From Tolypothrix sp. PCC 7712 (GTDB lineage Bacteria > Cyanobacteriota > Cyanobacteriia > Cyanobacteriales > Nostocaceae), in NCBI RefSeq assembly GCF_025860405.1, contig NZ_CP063785.1, forward strand, positions 6,325,390 to 6,389,389: 64,000 nucleotides of DNA. Direction: 5' to 3'. The position numbers were made by a program, and so were the translations under genes. The first letter of the stretch is position 1. Every line of letters starts with the position of its first letter. The notes below the pieces were generated by a model that searched no databases, was not told where the DNA came from, and saw only the letters and a list, made by a program, of their open reading frames with translations. Shown here piece after piece: positions 1 through 7,447 of this stretch.

Positions 1-2666
1 AGCAGTTAATTACCACACGGGAAAAATTACAGCCGCCAATAGTGCGCTTAGATTTAGATGTGCTAACACCACTAGCGGCGATGCAGTTATTAAAATCTAT
101 TATTGGTAGAGAACGACTGCGGCGTGAGGCTTTAGTTGCGAGAAGACTTTGTAAATGGCTGGGATATTTGCCCTTGGGTTTAGAATTAGTCGGGCGTTAT
201 TTGTTAGGTGATGAGCAATTAACCCTAGCAGAAATGCTGCAAGACTTGGAAAAAGAGCGTTTAAAGCATGAGGCTTTAGAAGAAGTTCCCCAAGAAATGA
301 CTGTTAAGTTGGGTGTTGCTGCTGCTTTTGAGTTGAGTTGGCGACGGTTGCGAGAAAATGCTCAACGTTTAGGCTGTCTTCTGAGTTTATTTGCCCTAGC
401 TCCGATTCCTTGGGAGTTGGTGGAGGATATAACAATAAAGGATGAGACTCAAGATTGGAAAAAAGCTAGGCGAGATTTGTTACAGTTGCATTTACTCCAG
501 CCCAAAGGTGAGGGAATTTATCAACTGCATCCCCTGCTGCGTGAGTTTTTCCAAGATAAGCTTACAGGTTTAGAACAGGCAGAGGAATTTAAGCGAAGTT
601 TTTCTATGGTAATGGTAGCATTTGCCAAAGAGATTCCTCAAACTCCCACACTTCAGCAAATTAAGGATGTCGCCCCCGCCATACCTCACTTGGTAGAAGT
701 AGCAGACAATCTCATTCAGTGTGTCAGCGATGATGATTTAATTTGGGTATTCGTTGGCAATGCTCAATTTTATCATGGTCAAGGATTGTATGACAAAGCA
801 GCACCTTGGTATGAGCAGTGTTTAGAAGCTTCGAGAGAACGCTTGGGTGAGGAACATCCAGATGTTGCAACTAGCCTCAACAACCTAGCTGAACTCTACC
901 GTTCCCAAGGAAAATACAGCCAAGCCGAACCTTTGTGCATCGAAGCTTTGGATTTAAGACGACGCTTGCTTGGTGAGGAACATCCCGATGTTGCAACTAG
1001 CCTCAACAGCCTAGCTCTACTCTACCGTCGCCAAGGAAAATATAGCCAAGCCGAACCTTTGTACATCCAAGCTTTGGATTTATTGCGACGCTTGCTTGGT
1101 GAGGAACATCCCGATGTTGCAGCTAGCCTCAACAACCTAGCGTTACTCTACAGTTCCCAAGGAAAATACAGCCAAGCCGAACCTTTGTACATCCAAGCTT
1201 TGGATTTAACACGACGCTTGCTCGCTGAGGAACATCCAGTTGTTGCATTTATCCTCAACAACCTAGCTCAACTCTACAGTTCACAAGGAAAATACACCCA
1301 AGCCGAACCTTTATGCATCGAAGCTTTGGATTTAAGACGACGCTTGCTTGGTGAGGAACATCCCGATGTTGCAACTAGCCTCAACGACCTAGCGTTACTC
1401 TACAGTTCCCAAGGAAAATATAGCCAAGCCGAACCTTTGTATATCCAAGCTTTGGATTTAATACGACGCTTGCTCGGTGAGGAACATCCAGAGTTTGCAA
1501 CTAGCCTCAACAACCTAGCGTTACTCTACAGTTCCCAAGGAAAATACAGCCAAGCCGAACCTTTGTACATCCAAACTTTGGATTTAAGGCGACGCTTGCT
1601 CGGTGATGAACATCCAGAGGTTGCAACTAGCCTCAACAACCTAGCTCAACTCTACTACTACCAAGGAAAATACAGCCAAGCCGAACCTTTGTACATCCAA
1701 GCTTTGGATTTAAGGCGACGCTTGCTCAGTGATGAACATCCAGATTTTGCAGCTAGCCTCAACGACCTAGCTTTTCTCTACTTTTCCCAAGGAAAATACA
1801 GCCAAGCCGAACCTTTGTACATCCAAGCTTTGGATTTAAAGCGACGCTTGCTCGGTGATGAACATCCAGATGTTGAATCTAGCCTCAACAACCTAGCTTT
1901 TCTCTACTTTTCCCAAGGAAAATACAGCCAAGCCGAACCTTTGTACATCCAAGCTTTGGATTTAAAGCGACGCTTGCTCGGTGATGAACATCCAGATGTT
2001 GAATCTAGCCTCAACAACCTAGTGTTACTCTACAGTTCCCAAGGAAAATATAGCCAAGCCGAACCTTTGTACATCCAAGCTTTGGCACTTAGGCGCAAGC
2101 TGCTGGGAGAAGAACACCCAGATGTCGCACAAAGTCTCAACAACCTAGCGGGACTCTACTACTACCAAGGAAAATACAGCCAAGCCGAACCTTTGTACAT
2201 CCAAGCTTTGGATTTAAGGCGACGCTTGCTCGGTGATGAACATCTAGATGTTGCAACTAGCCTCAACAACCTAGCTTCACTCTACTTTTTCCAAGGAAAA
2301 TACAGCCAAGTAGAACCTTTGTACATCCAAGCTTTGGATTTAAAGCGACGCTTGCTTGGTGATGAACATCCAGAGGTTGCAGCTAGCCTCAACGACCTAG
2401 CTTCACTCTACTTTTTCCAAGGAAAATACAGCCAAGCAGAACCTTTGTACATCCAAGCTTTGGATTTAAAGCGACGCTTGCTTGGTGAGGAACATCCAGA
2501 GGTTGCAGCTAGCCTCAACGACCTAGCTTTTTTCTACAGTTCCCAAGGAAAATACAGCCAAGCTTTGGATATTTTAGAACGACATTTAGGAGCGGATCAT
2601 CCCAATACTGTAACTGTGCGTGAAAAATTAGCATATTTACGCGACGCTTTTAACTCACAACAGTAA
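1..2666 (+). CDS. NB-ARC ATPase with TPR repeats, 5' end outside window
   Basis: The frame is open from the first base, so the GTG at 42 is probably internal. The first codons read LITTREKL, the sensor motif near the end of NB-ARC (STAND) ATPases, followed by GYLPLGLELVGRYL, which resembles the GLPLA motif; Walker A and B would lie before the window. A winged-helix-like stretch follows to about 690. From about 745 there is one diverged TPR and then 14 units of 42 residues (126 bp) with the pattern HPDVATSLNNLA.LY, GKYSQAEPLY and ALDLRRRLLGE, typical of kinesin-light-chain-type TPRs. Several units are nearly identical at DNA level, and those starting near 1864 and 1990 look like a recent duplication. 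STAND proteins of this type are signalling switches whose TPR part binds a partner or ligand. The effector domain is not visible. Confidence 0.9.
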   Translation, partial: QLITTREKLQPPIVRLDLDVLTPLAAMQLLKSIIGRERLRREALVARRLCKWLGYLPLGLELVGRYLLGDEQLTLAEMLQDLEKERLKHEALEEVPQEMTVKLGVAAAFELSWRRLRENAQRLGCLLSLFALAPIPWELVEDITIKDETQDWKKARRDLLQLHLLQPKGEGIYQLHPLLREFFQDKLTGLEQAEEFKRSFSMVMVAFAKEIPQTPTLQQIKDVAPAIPHLVEVADNLIQCVSDDDLIWVFVGNAQFYHGQGLYDKAAPWYEQCLEASRERLGEEHPDVATSLNNLAELYRSQGKYSQAEPLCIEALDLRRRLLGEEHPDVATSLNSLALLYRRQGKYSQAEPLYIQALDLLRRLLGEEHPDVAASLNNLALLYSSQGKYSQAEPLYIQALDLTRRLLAEEHPVVAFILNNLAQLYSSQGKYTQAEPLCIEALDLRRRLLGEEHPDVATSLNDLALLYSSQGKYSQAEPLYIQALDLIRRLLGEEHPEFATSLNNLALLYSSQGKYSQAEPLYIQTLDLRRRLLGDEHPEVATSLNNLAQLYYYQGKYSQAEPLYIQALDLRRRLLSDEHPDFAASLNDLAFLYFSQGKYSQAEPLYIQALDLKRRLLGDEHPDVESSLNNLAFLYFSQGKYSQAEPLYIQALDLKRRLLGDEHPDVESSLNNLVLLYSSQGKYSQAEPLYIQALALRRKLLGEEHPDVAQSLNNLAGLYYYQGKYSQAEPLYIQALDLRRRLLGDEHLDVATSLNNLASLYFFQGKYSQVEPLYIQALDLKRRLLGDEHPEVAASLNDLASLYFFQGKYSQAEPLYIQALDLKRRLLGEEHPEVAASLNDLAFFYSSQGKYSQALDILERHLGADHPNTVTVREKLAYLRDAFNSQQ

Positions 2667-2715
2667 AATTCAAGTTCCGAACTTCATCATTCAAGCTTTT
2701 ATCTCCAAGTTCCGA

Positions 2716-2988
2716 GTTCCGAACTCAAAGTTTCATGTTCTGAACTCAAAGTTTCATGTTCCAAACGAGAACGTTCCTGTTCCAAACGCGAATGTTCATG
2801 TTTCAAGTGAGAACGTTCTTGTTCCAAACGAGAATGTTCCTGTTCTGAGGTGGAATGATGGTGTTCTGAGGGCGATCGCTCTTGTTCTGAGGTGGAATAA
2901 TGGTGTTGAGAGTGCGATCGCTTTTGTTCTCAGGTGGGATTAGGGTGTTGATGGTGCGATCGCTTTTGTTTCGAGGTAGAAATTCATC
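2716..2988. repeat. 13 degenerate tandem repeats of exactly 21 bp
   Basis: Thirteen consecutive 21-bp units, each starting GTT (GTTCCRAAC, GTTCTGAGG and similar), fill the space between the TPR gene and the Uma2 gene. The first two units share an AAAGTTTCAT tail, the middle ones a GAGAACGTTCCT tail, and every second unit near the end ends in a HIP1 octamer. Because 21 is a multiple of 3, a minus-strand frame stays open (3102 to 2803) with a seven-residue period, but it lacks a convincing start context and overlaps the Uma2 start, so I do not call it a gene. Confidence 0.85.
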
Positions 2989-3054
2989 AGCGAATGGAGA
3001 AATTAGGGGCATTGTTAAAATAGTTAAGACAAGCGGTTTATGGGAGAAATAACC

Positions 3055-3624
3055 ATGACAGTTGCAAATGCTCAAAAAATGACTTTTGAGGAATTTCTTC
3101 AATTTGATGACGGTACGGATACTTTATATGAATTGGAGAATGGGGAATTAATTGCTATGCCTTTTGAAAGTGAGTTAAATCGGCGAATAGCGACATTTTT
3201 ATTAATCTATTTTTCTAAATTAGGTATTCCCTATTACCGCTTGAGTATGAAAACAGAAATTGCTGTAAATAGTCGTATGGTAGGGGTACGTGTTCCTGAT
3301 TTGGTGGTGTTTTCGGAAGAGTTGGCGATGGTAATGCAAGTTGCTACGCGATCGCTAATTTTGATGGATATGCCGCCGCCATTGTTGGTGGTTGAGGTGG
3401 TGAGTCCGAATCAGGAAAATCGGGATTATCGTTACAAGCGTTCCGAGTATGCAGCGCGGGGTATTGCAGAGTATTGGATTGTTGATCCTATTGCTCAAAA
3501 GGTGACAGTTTTGGAATGGGTTGAGGGATTTTATGATGAGCGAATTTATCAGGGAGAAAGTGCGATTGTCTCTTCAATTTTTGCTAATCTTCAGTTAACT
3601 GCTGCTGAAGTTTTGCAAGGATGA
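3055..3624 (+). CDS. Uma2 family (DUF820) endonuclease-like protein
   Basis: The protein has the cyanobacterial Uma2 layout: MTFEEFLQF near the N-terminus, YELENGELI, then RVPDLVVF and LLVVEVVSP, which carry the acidic residues of a PD-(D/E)xK-like fold, then YRYKRSEYAARGIAEYWIVDP. These families are highly duplicated in cyanobacteria and their substrates are unknown; nuclease activity is inferred from the fold. I chose ATG 3055 over the upstream ATG at 3040 because GGGAG sits 9 nt before it and MTVANAQKMTFEEFL is the usual family start. The gene stands alone; a second member lies at 28203. Confidence 0.85.
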   Translation: MTVANAQKMTFEEFLQFDDGTDTLYELENGELIAMPFESELNRRIATFLLIYFSKLGIPYYRLSMKTEIAVNSRMVGVRVPDLVVFSEELAMVMQVATRSLILMDMPPPLLVVEVVSPNQENRDYRYKRSEYAARGIAEYWIVDPIAQKVTVLEWVEGFYDERIYQGESAIVSSIFANLQLTAAEVLQG

Positions 3625-3758
3625 GATGTGATGAAAACGATTAATTAAATTCGACAAATTGTATCACTACAAACGCTCGACTCAACTTAAATTGTAGAAT
3701 AATGTGCGTAGATGTAAAGCTGCTTTCGGATTCACAATGAAATAGTTAAAACCTAGCG

Positions 3759-4010
3759 ATGAATAAAGAACTGACTCAAGCGATCGCCTCTGAAATTCAG
3801 TTATTTCAAAATATCGAACAGAAAGAAAACTTTCTTTTTTTACTCGGTGCTTTAACAGCTAAAGTAATTAGCTTAAAAAAAGCTGCGGAAGTTATGCAGC
3901 TAGAACCAGCAGAATTACTCAAAATTCTAGACTTGATGGGAATTGAGTTTTCCTATCTCAGTGAAGAAGATGTTGCTTTAGAAAAAATGAGCTTCTCCAC
4001 ACACTATTAA
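3759..4010 (+). CDS. UPF0175 family small protein (orphan antitoxin-like)
   Basis: This 83-residue protein contains GALTAKVISLKKAAEVMQL followed by ELLKILDLMGIEFSYLSEEDV, matching the UPF0175 pattern: a helix, KAAE, then an aspartate- and glutamate-rich tail. UPF0175 proteins are often the DNA-binding antitoxin partner of a PIN-domain toxin (DUF3368). No such toxin follows: the next gene is a deacetylase 44 nt downstream in the same direction. It may be an orphan, or a free-standing regulator. Confidence 0.7.
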   Translation: MNKELTQAIASEIQLFQNIEQKENFLFLLGALTAKVISLKKAAEVMQLEPAELLKILDLMGIEFSYLSEEDVALEKMSFSTHY

Positions 4011-4054
4011 TTCATCAACTTCATTAAAAAGTAAAATTCGCCGCTTATGATAGT

Positions 4055-4930
4055 GTGAGTTTTTGGCACCCTGATGTGACACACAATCAATACCAGCGAC
4101 AAAAGATAATTAGTGGAGTGGCGATCGCTTTTTCAGTAACAGCTTGCAGTTTTACCCCAGCAAGTATTTCTCCACAATCCAACACCAAGCAGCTAACAAG
4201 TCAACTTCACGCTGTACAAGTTCCGCAACAAAAGACAACCAGCCAAGATAAACCACAATCACAGTCACCAGCTAAAGTAGAAAACCTCACTTTTAGCGTT
4301 CCAGAGAAATTTCAGGGACAAACTGTGTATCATGTTCAACCTAACAATAACGAGAAAGTTATCGCCTTGAGCATTGATGATGGCCCTTGGCCCAAAACTA
4401 CATTACAAATGCTGGATATTCTCAAGCAAAATAATGTCAAAGCTACATTCTTTTGGGTAGGACAAGCTTTACAAGCCAATCCCGAAATTGCGAAACAAGT
4501 AGTAGCCCAAGGACACGCCATTGGTAATCATACTTGGCATCATTGGTATCGCCGCATGGATGCAGCCACAGCCAAAAGTGAAATTGAGCGCACAAATGAA
4601 CTAATCTACAAAACCACAGGAGTAAAAACTAGTCTGTTTCGTCCCCCCGGAGGCGTGTTAAACAACGGACTAGCAGCTTACGCCAAAAGCCAAAAATCAG
4701 CAGTAGTCATGTGGTCGCAAACTTCCGCCGACACCGATCCGCGTGCTAAATATGAAGTATTCATCAAAAACGTCTTAAGAGATGCCAAACCCGGATCTAT
4801 AGTATTGATGCACGACGGCGGAGGCGATCGCAAAAGAACTGTAGAAGCCTTGCCCGAAATCATCAGCGGACTCAAAAAGCAAGGCTACCGATTTGTTACA
4901 GTTCCCGAACTATTGGAAATGCAAAGGTAA
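4055..4930 (+). CDS. Polysaccharide deacetylase (NodB domain) lipoprotein
   Basis: Residues 19-31 form a short hydrophobic segment ending in a lipobox (SVTAC, Cys31), so the protein is probably lipid-anchored outside the inner membrane. The catalytic part starts near residue 100. Motif 1 is SIDDGPW (D108, D109); motif 2 is GNHTWHH (metal ligands H159 and H163); motif 3 is FRPPGG; motif 4 is MWSQTSADTD; motif 5 is IVLMHDGGG. All catalytic positions of carbohydrate esterase family 4 are present. The likely job is removal of N-acetyl groups from peptidoglycan or an exopolysaccharide. The start is GTG 4055. The stop runs directly into a heptamer repeat. Confidence 0.88.
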   Translation: MSFWHPDVTHNQYQRQKIISGVAIAFSVTACSFTPASISPQSNTKQLTSQLHAVQVPQQKTTSQDKPQSQSPAKVENLTFSVPEKFQGQTVYHVQPNNNEKVIALSIDDGPWPKTTLQMLDILKQNNVKATFFWVGQALQANPEIAKQVVAQGHAIGNHTWHHWYRRMDAATAKSEIERTNELIYKTTGVKTSLFRPPGGVLNNGLAAYAKSQKSAVVMWSQTSADTDPRAKYEVFIKNVLRDAKPGSIVLMHDGGGDRKRTVEALPEIISGLKKQGYRFVTVPELLEMQR

Positions 4931-5044
4931 TGGGCATGGGGCATTGGGCATTGGGCATTGGGCATTGGGCATTGGGCATTGGGTGTTTGTTCCCCTTTTA
5001 CCCTTTCCCCTTGTCCCCTTGTCCCCTTGTCCCCTCATCCCCAC
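4931..5044. repeat. Heptamer short tandem repeats (STRR)
   Basis: About five head-to-tail copies of GGGCATT followed by a CT-rich block with CCCCTTGT repeats. It starts one base after the deacetylase stop codon and runs to the end of the convergent gene. Such STRRs are typical of filamentous cyanobacterial genomes. Confidence 0.85.
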
Positions 5045-5434
5045 TCACTCACTCAAAGCCGACGCACAAGCTTGGGCTTCTTGCCAAATTTTATGGAGGA
5101 AGAACTCAGTGCGATCGCTCATGGTGGTGACAAATACACCTACGGCTTCTTGTGTCCCATCTGACAACCAAGAACCCCGCAAAGTTACTTCCATATATTC
5201 CGCATCACAGCGAGATAAAGCCATAATTTCAGTATCATGGCGTTTGATTGCCGCCTCCAGCATTTCTAAACCTGGTAAATCTGCAGGTAGCAAAAAGGAA
5301 GCAGTGCTGGGTTCAACATGGAGAGATTGACCAACTCGCATTGCCAATACTACTCGCTGTGCTACCCACTCCTCCAGCGATAAGCTGAGGCACTCTAAGT
5401 AAAAACTCCTTTCAGTGTAAGTTAATTTCAACAT
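5045..5434 (-). CDS. Conserved cyanobacterial protein of unknown function, 129 aa
   Basis: I do not recognise a named domain. The protein is soluble and acidic, without a signal peptide or membrane segment. Visible blocks are YTERSFYLECLSLSLEEWV near the N-terminus, LPADLPGLEMLEAAI in the middle and GSWLSDG followed by GVFVTTM towards the end. Normal amino-acid composition, a defined start and a purine-rich AGGAGAGCAGAAGG stretch just before ATG 5434 make it a credible gene. It converges on the deacetylase with a repeat between. Confidence 0.65.
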   Translation of the reverse strand: MLKLTYTERSFYLECLSLSLEEWVAQRVVLAMRVGQSLHVEPSTASFLLPADLPGLEMLEAAIKRHDTEIMALSRCDAEYMEVTLRGSWLSDGTQEAVGVFVTTMSDRTEFFLHKIWQEAQACASALSE

Positions 5435-5450
5435 TCCTTCTGCTCTCCTG

Positions 5451-5816
5451 CTATTCCAGGTTGGCTTGCATATTTATCCAGAACTCTTCAGCAATAGAAA
5501 TCGCCTGATAGACTGGTGGCTTTGGTTGATTACGCAGATGCATCCTCGAGGTGCGGTTCCCTTGATCAGGGTGAAATTTTTTACAAGCTATGACTAGGTT
5601 ATTCCATTTGTGATGGCCGCCGTGCGATCGCCAAATTACGGGTTTTAGTGTGAAAGGTTTGTTCCTACCGTCATCTTGGCAACTATGATAGCCTCGCCGC
5701 AAAAATGCACCTGATGGGCGGTTTTGTAACTTAACTCTCTTCATCCCAAATCGTGGCAAGTAATTTGGAGAACATACCACTCTTGATGGCTTTAACATTA
5801 GCATCACGCTAGTCAC
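5451..5816 (-). pseudogene. Decayed HNH endonuclease
   Basis: The C-terminal half reads RSHGGHHKWNNLVIACKK, GNRTSRMHLRNQPKPPVYQ and AEEFW, which is the layout of the cyanobacterial HNH endonuclease family (LDHVIPRSRGG, WNNVVTAC, QPKPP, EQFW). The motif that should hold the catalytic His reads LKPVIWRSHGG, so the DH pair is gone. The second Cys of the final zinc pair and the expected CxxC after HSCQ are also missing. The N-terminal part is short and only loosely similar to family members. The frame is open but the active site is destroyed, so I call it a pseudogene. It lies 16 nt upstream of the 129-aa gene on the same strand. Confidence 0.6.
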
Positions 5817-5838
5817 AGCTTGACTCCTTATTAAAAAA

Positions 5839-5868
5839 CCCCCGCTTCTTCTTTAGCTGAAGCGGGGG
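5839..5868 (-). terminator. GC-rich hairpin with U-tract on the minus strand
   Basis: A ten-bp stem (CCCCCGCTTC paired with GAAGCGGGGG, 10-nt loop) is followed on the minus strand by GGTTTTTTAA. It would terminate minus-strand transcription coming from above 5870, where I see no convincing gene, and insulate the HNH relic. Confidence 0.55.
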
Positions 5869-6213
5869 TGGGAAATTGACCTCTAATTCTTCTGGTCTTT
5901 ATTGGTACAGTATTGCTCTACCTGTACCTCCCGCTTCTTACGCCTAATTGTGGTTTTGCATTCAGCACATCAATGCTGATATTTCTAAAATCATAAATAC
6001 TCTCTGTGATTTGCTGATATCGGCCACCATTACCCATAAACAAATACTCCACTCCCAAAGATGCTGATTCCAGACTGGCTCGGCAGTTGGTAGCACCTAA
6101 AGAAGTAGAGATGGGGAAAATGGATTTCACAGAAAATTTCACCTATTGAACATTCCTTTAAACATACTACACTTGTATTACTATCCTGTCTATACCTTGA
6201 AGGAGAAAAAGTC

Positions 6214-6549
6214 ATGCATACAATCGCTCGCACCCCAACCACCGATATGGAAGTTACCAGCATCCGTTTAGAACGGGAACTTAAAGATAAACTGAAAGAT
6301 ATTGCTGGTAATCAAGGATATCAAGCTCTCATTCGCGATATCCTCTGGAATTATGTGCAGCAAAAATCAGGTGAGTGGAAACCGCGATTTTCAAAGACTG
6401 ATATTCGAGCGAGCATAGCAGCCACAGCTCAACAAGAAGAACGTTGTGTACTAACAGGTCAAATCATTCAGCCACAACAACCGATGCTTTTAGGATTCAC
6501 CAGAAATGGCGATATGGTACCTCTGAGTATCGAGAGTTTGGCCGGATAG
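6214..6549 (+). CDS. Ribbon-helix-helix-like DNA-binding protein
   Basis: Residues 13-50 (EVTSIRLERELKDKLKDIA, then YQALIRDILWNYVQ) have the strand-helix-helix pattern of ribbon-helix-helix (CopG/Arc-type) proteins, with alternating residues in the strand. The C-terminal half has CVLTGQIIQPQQPMLLGF and ends in VPLSIESLAG; it is not a domain I can name, and its single Cys and GF..NGDMV pattern suggest a small ligand or protein contact domain. ATG 6214 has a good AAGGAGA site. No toxin gene adjoins it, so it is more likely a regulator than an antitoxin. Confidence 0.65.
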   Translation: MHTIARTPTTDMEVTSIRLERELKDKLKDIAGNQGYQALIRDILWNYVQQKSGEWKPRFSKTDIRASIAATAQQEERCVLTGQIIQPQQPMLLGFTRNGDMVPLSIESLAG

Positions 6550-6562
6550 CTTTTTATTATCG

Positions 6563-6604
6563 GAATGCAGCCTAGTTACTCATCCGGGCAAATAGGCTGC
6601 ATTC
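6563..6604. terminator. 11-bp perfect hairpin after the RHH gene
   Basis: GAATGCAGCCT pairs perfectly with AGGCTGCATTC across a 20-nt loop, 14 nt after the RHH gene stop. There is no U-tract after it, so it may be a weak terminator or an mRNA 3' stabiliser. Confidence 0.5.
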
Positions 6605-7447
6605 ATTGTGAAGCGGAATCTAAAATGATACCAGCGATATGATTTATCAACAATTATTTAAAGTTAATTATATAGTTATCAATTGTTATAAAAAAATTCA
6701 TCTATTTATTGATAGAGCTTTCCCTCTTTAACTCATATTGATTTTGCTAACTGACAGAGCCACTGCTAGTGGCGAAAAATTCAGAAACTGTAAAGCCAAA
6801 AGGCTGATTAAACAATAGTTTCATCGACTTTCAGATATGTGCGAGCTCAGTGCAACTCAATGTCAAACAACACTTGAGTCACAGGGGGTTTCACATCACT
6901 TGACAGATACAAATCATCAGCATTATTAAATATAGGATTATCGACCATAGGAGTTAAGCAACAATACGTAGATATAGCACACTGCTGTTATGCAGAAGCT
7001 ATCAAAATTATTGCTCAGGCTTTTCCTAAATCGTAATTATACTTAGAGCTAGATCGAATCAATTGGTTAGCTCGCTGAGTCATGAGTTTGAGAAAAAAAT
7101 ATAATTTTTTCCCCTAATTCTACTCAGTGATATCACTGAGTAGAAGGTTGACTTTTTGCCTCAATTCCAGAGAAATTACGGTTTATGTATAGTTACAGAC
7201 AGGATATCCTATCTCAAAGTTAGTAAATTAACTTAACCCCAAGTCGTTAGAGCTTCTCTAACAAAGGGATTTTAGTATATCCTAGGTACTTTCATTACTT
7301 GTGTAAAAATTCGTTTAATATACCAAAAACTTGGTCATCTGAAATAGAAAAGGGCTATAACAGGTGAGAGAAAGTCTTTACAAAAGATTTGCAATTCGTC
7401 AGGGTGCACTAAAAAACTAAGGGTGAAGAATTAAGCCAAGAGGTTGG
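6605..7447. other. Long non-coding stretch upstream of the sensor kinase
   Basis: No ORF with a ribosome site is visible on either strand. Apart from the perfect palindrome at 7118-7145 the stretch is AT-rich and unstructured. It may hold the kinase promoter and a long leader. Confidence 0.5.
7118..7145. promoter_or_regulatory. 28-bp perfect palindrome
   Basis: TTCTACTCAGTGAT is followed directly by its reverse complement with no spacer. It lies about 300 bp upstream of the kinase gene. It may be an operator for a dimeric regulator, or a cruciform or hairpin element. A short T-run (CTTTTTG) follows at about 7152, so a weak terminator is also possible. Confidence 0.5.

Noticed and set aside
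2803..3102. Minus-strand 99-codon frame over the 21-bp array
   Set aside because: The seven-residue period follows from the DNA repeat length; it overlaps the Uma2 start and has no ribosome site.
5918..6142. Minus-strand 74-codon frame between the HNH relic and the RHH gene
   Set aside because: No recognisable motif and no clear ribosome site. The hairpin at 5839-5868 would be its terminator, so a small gene remains possible but unsupported.
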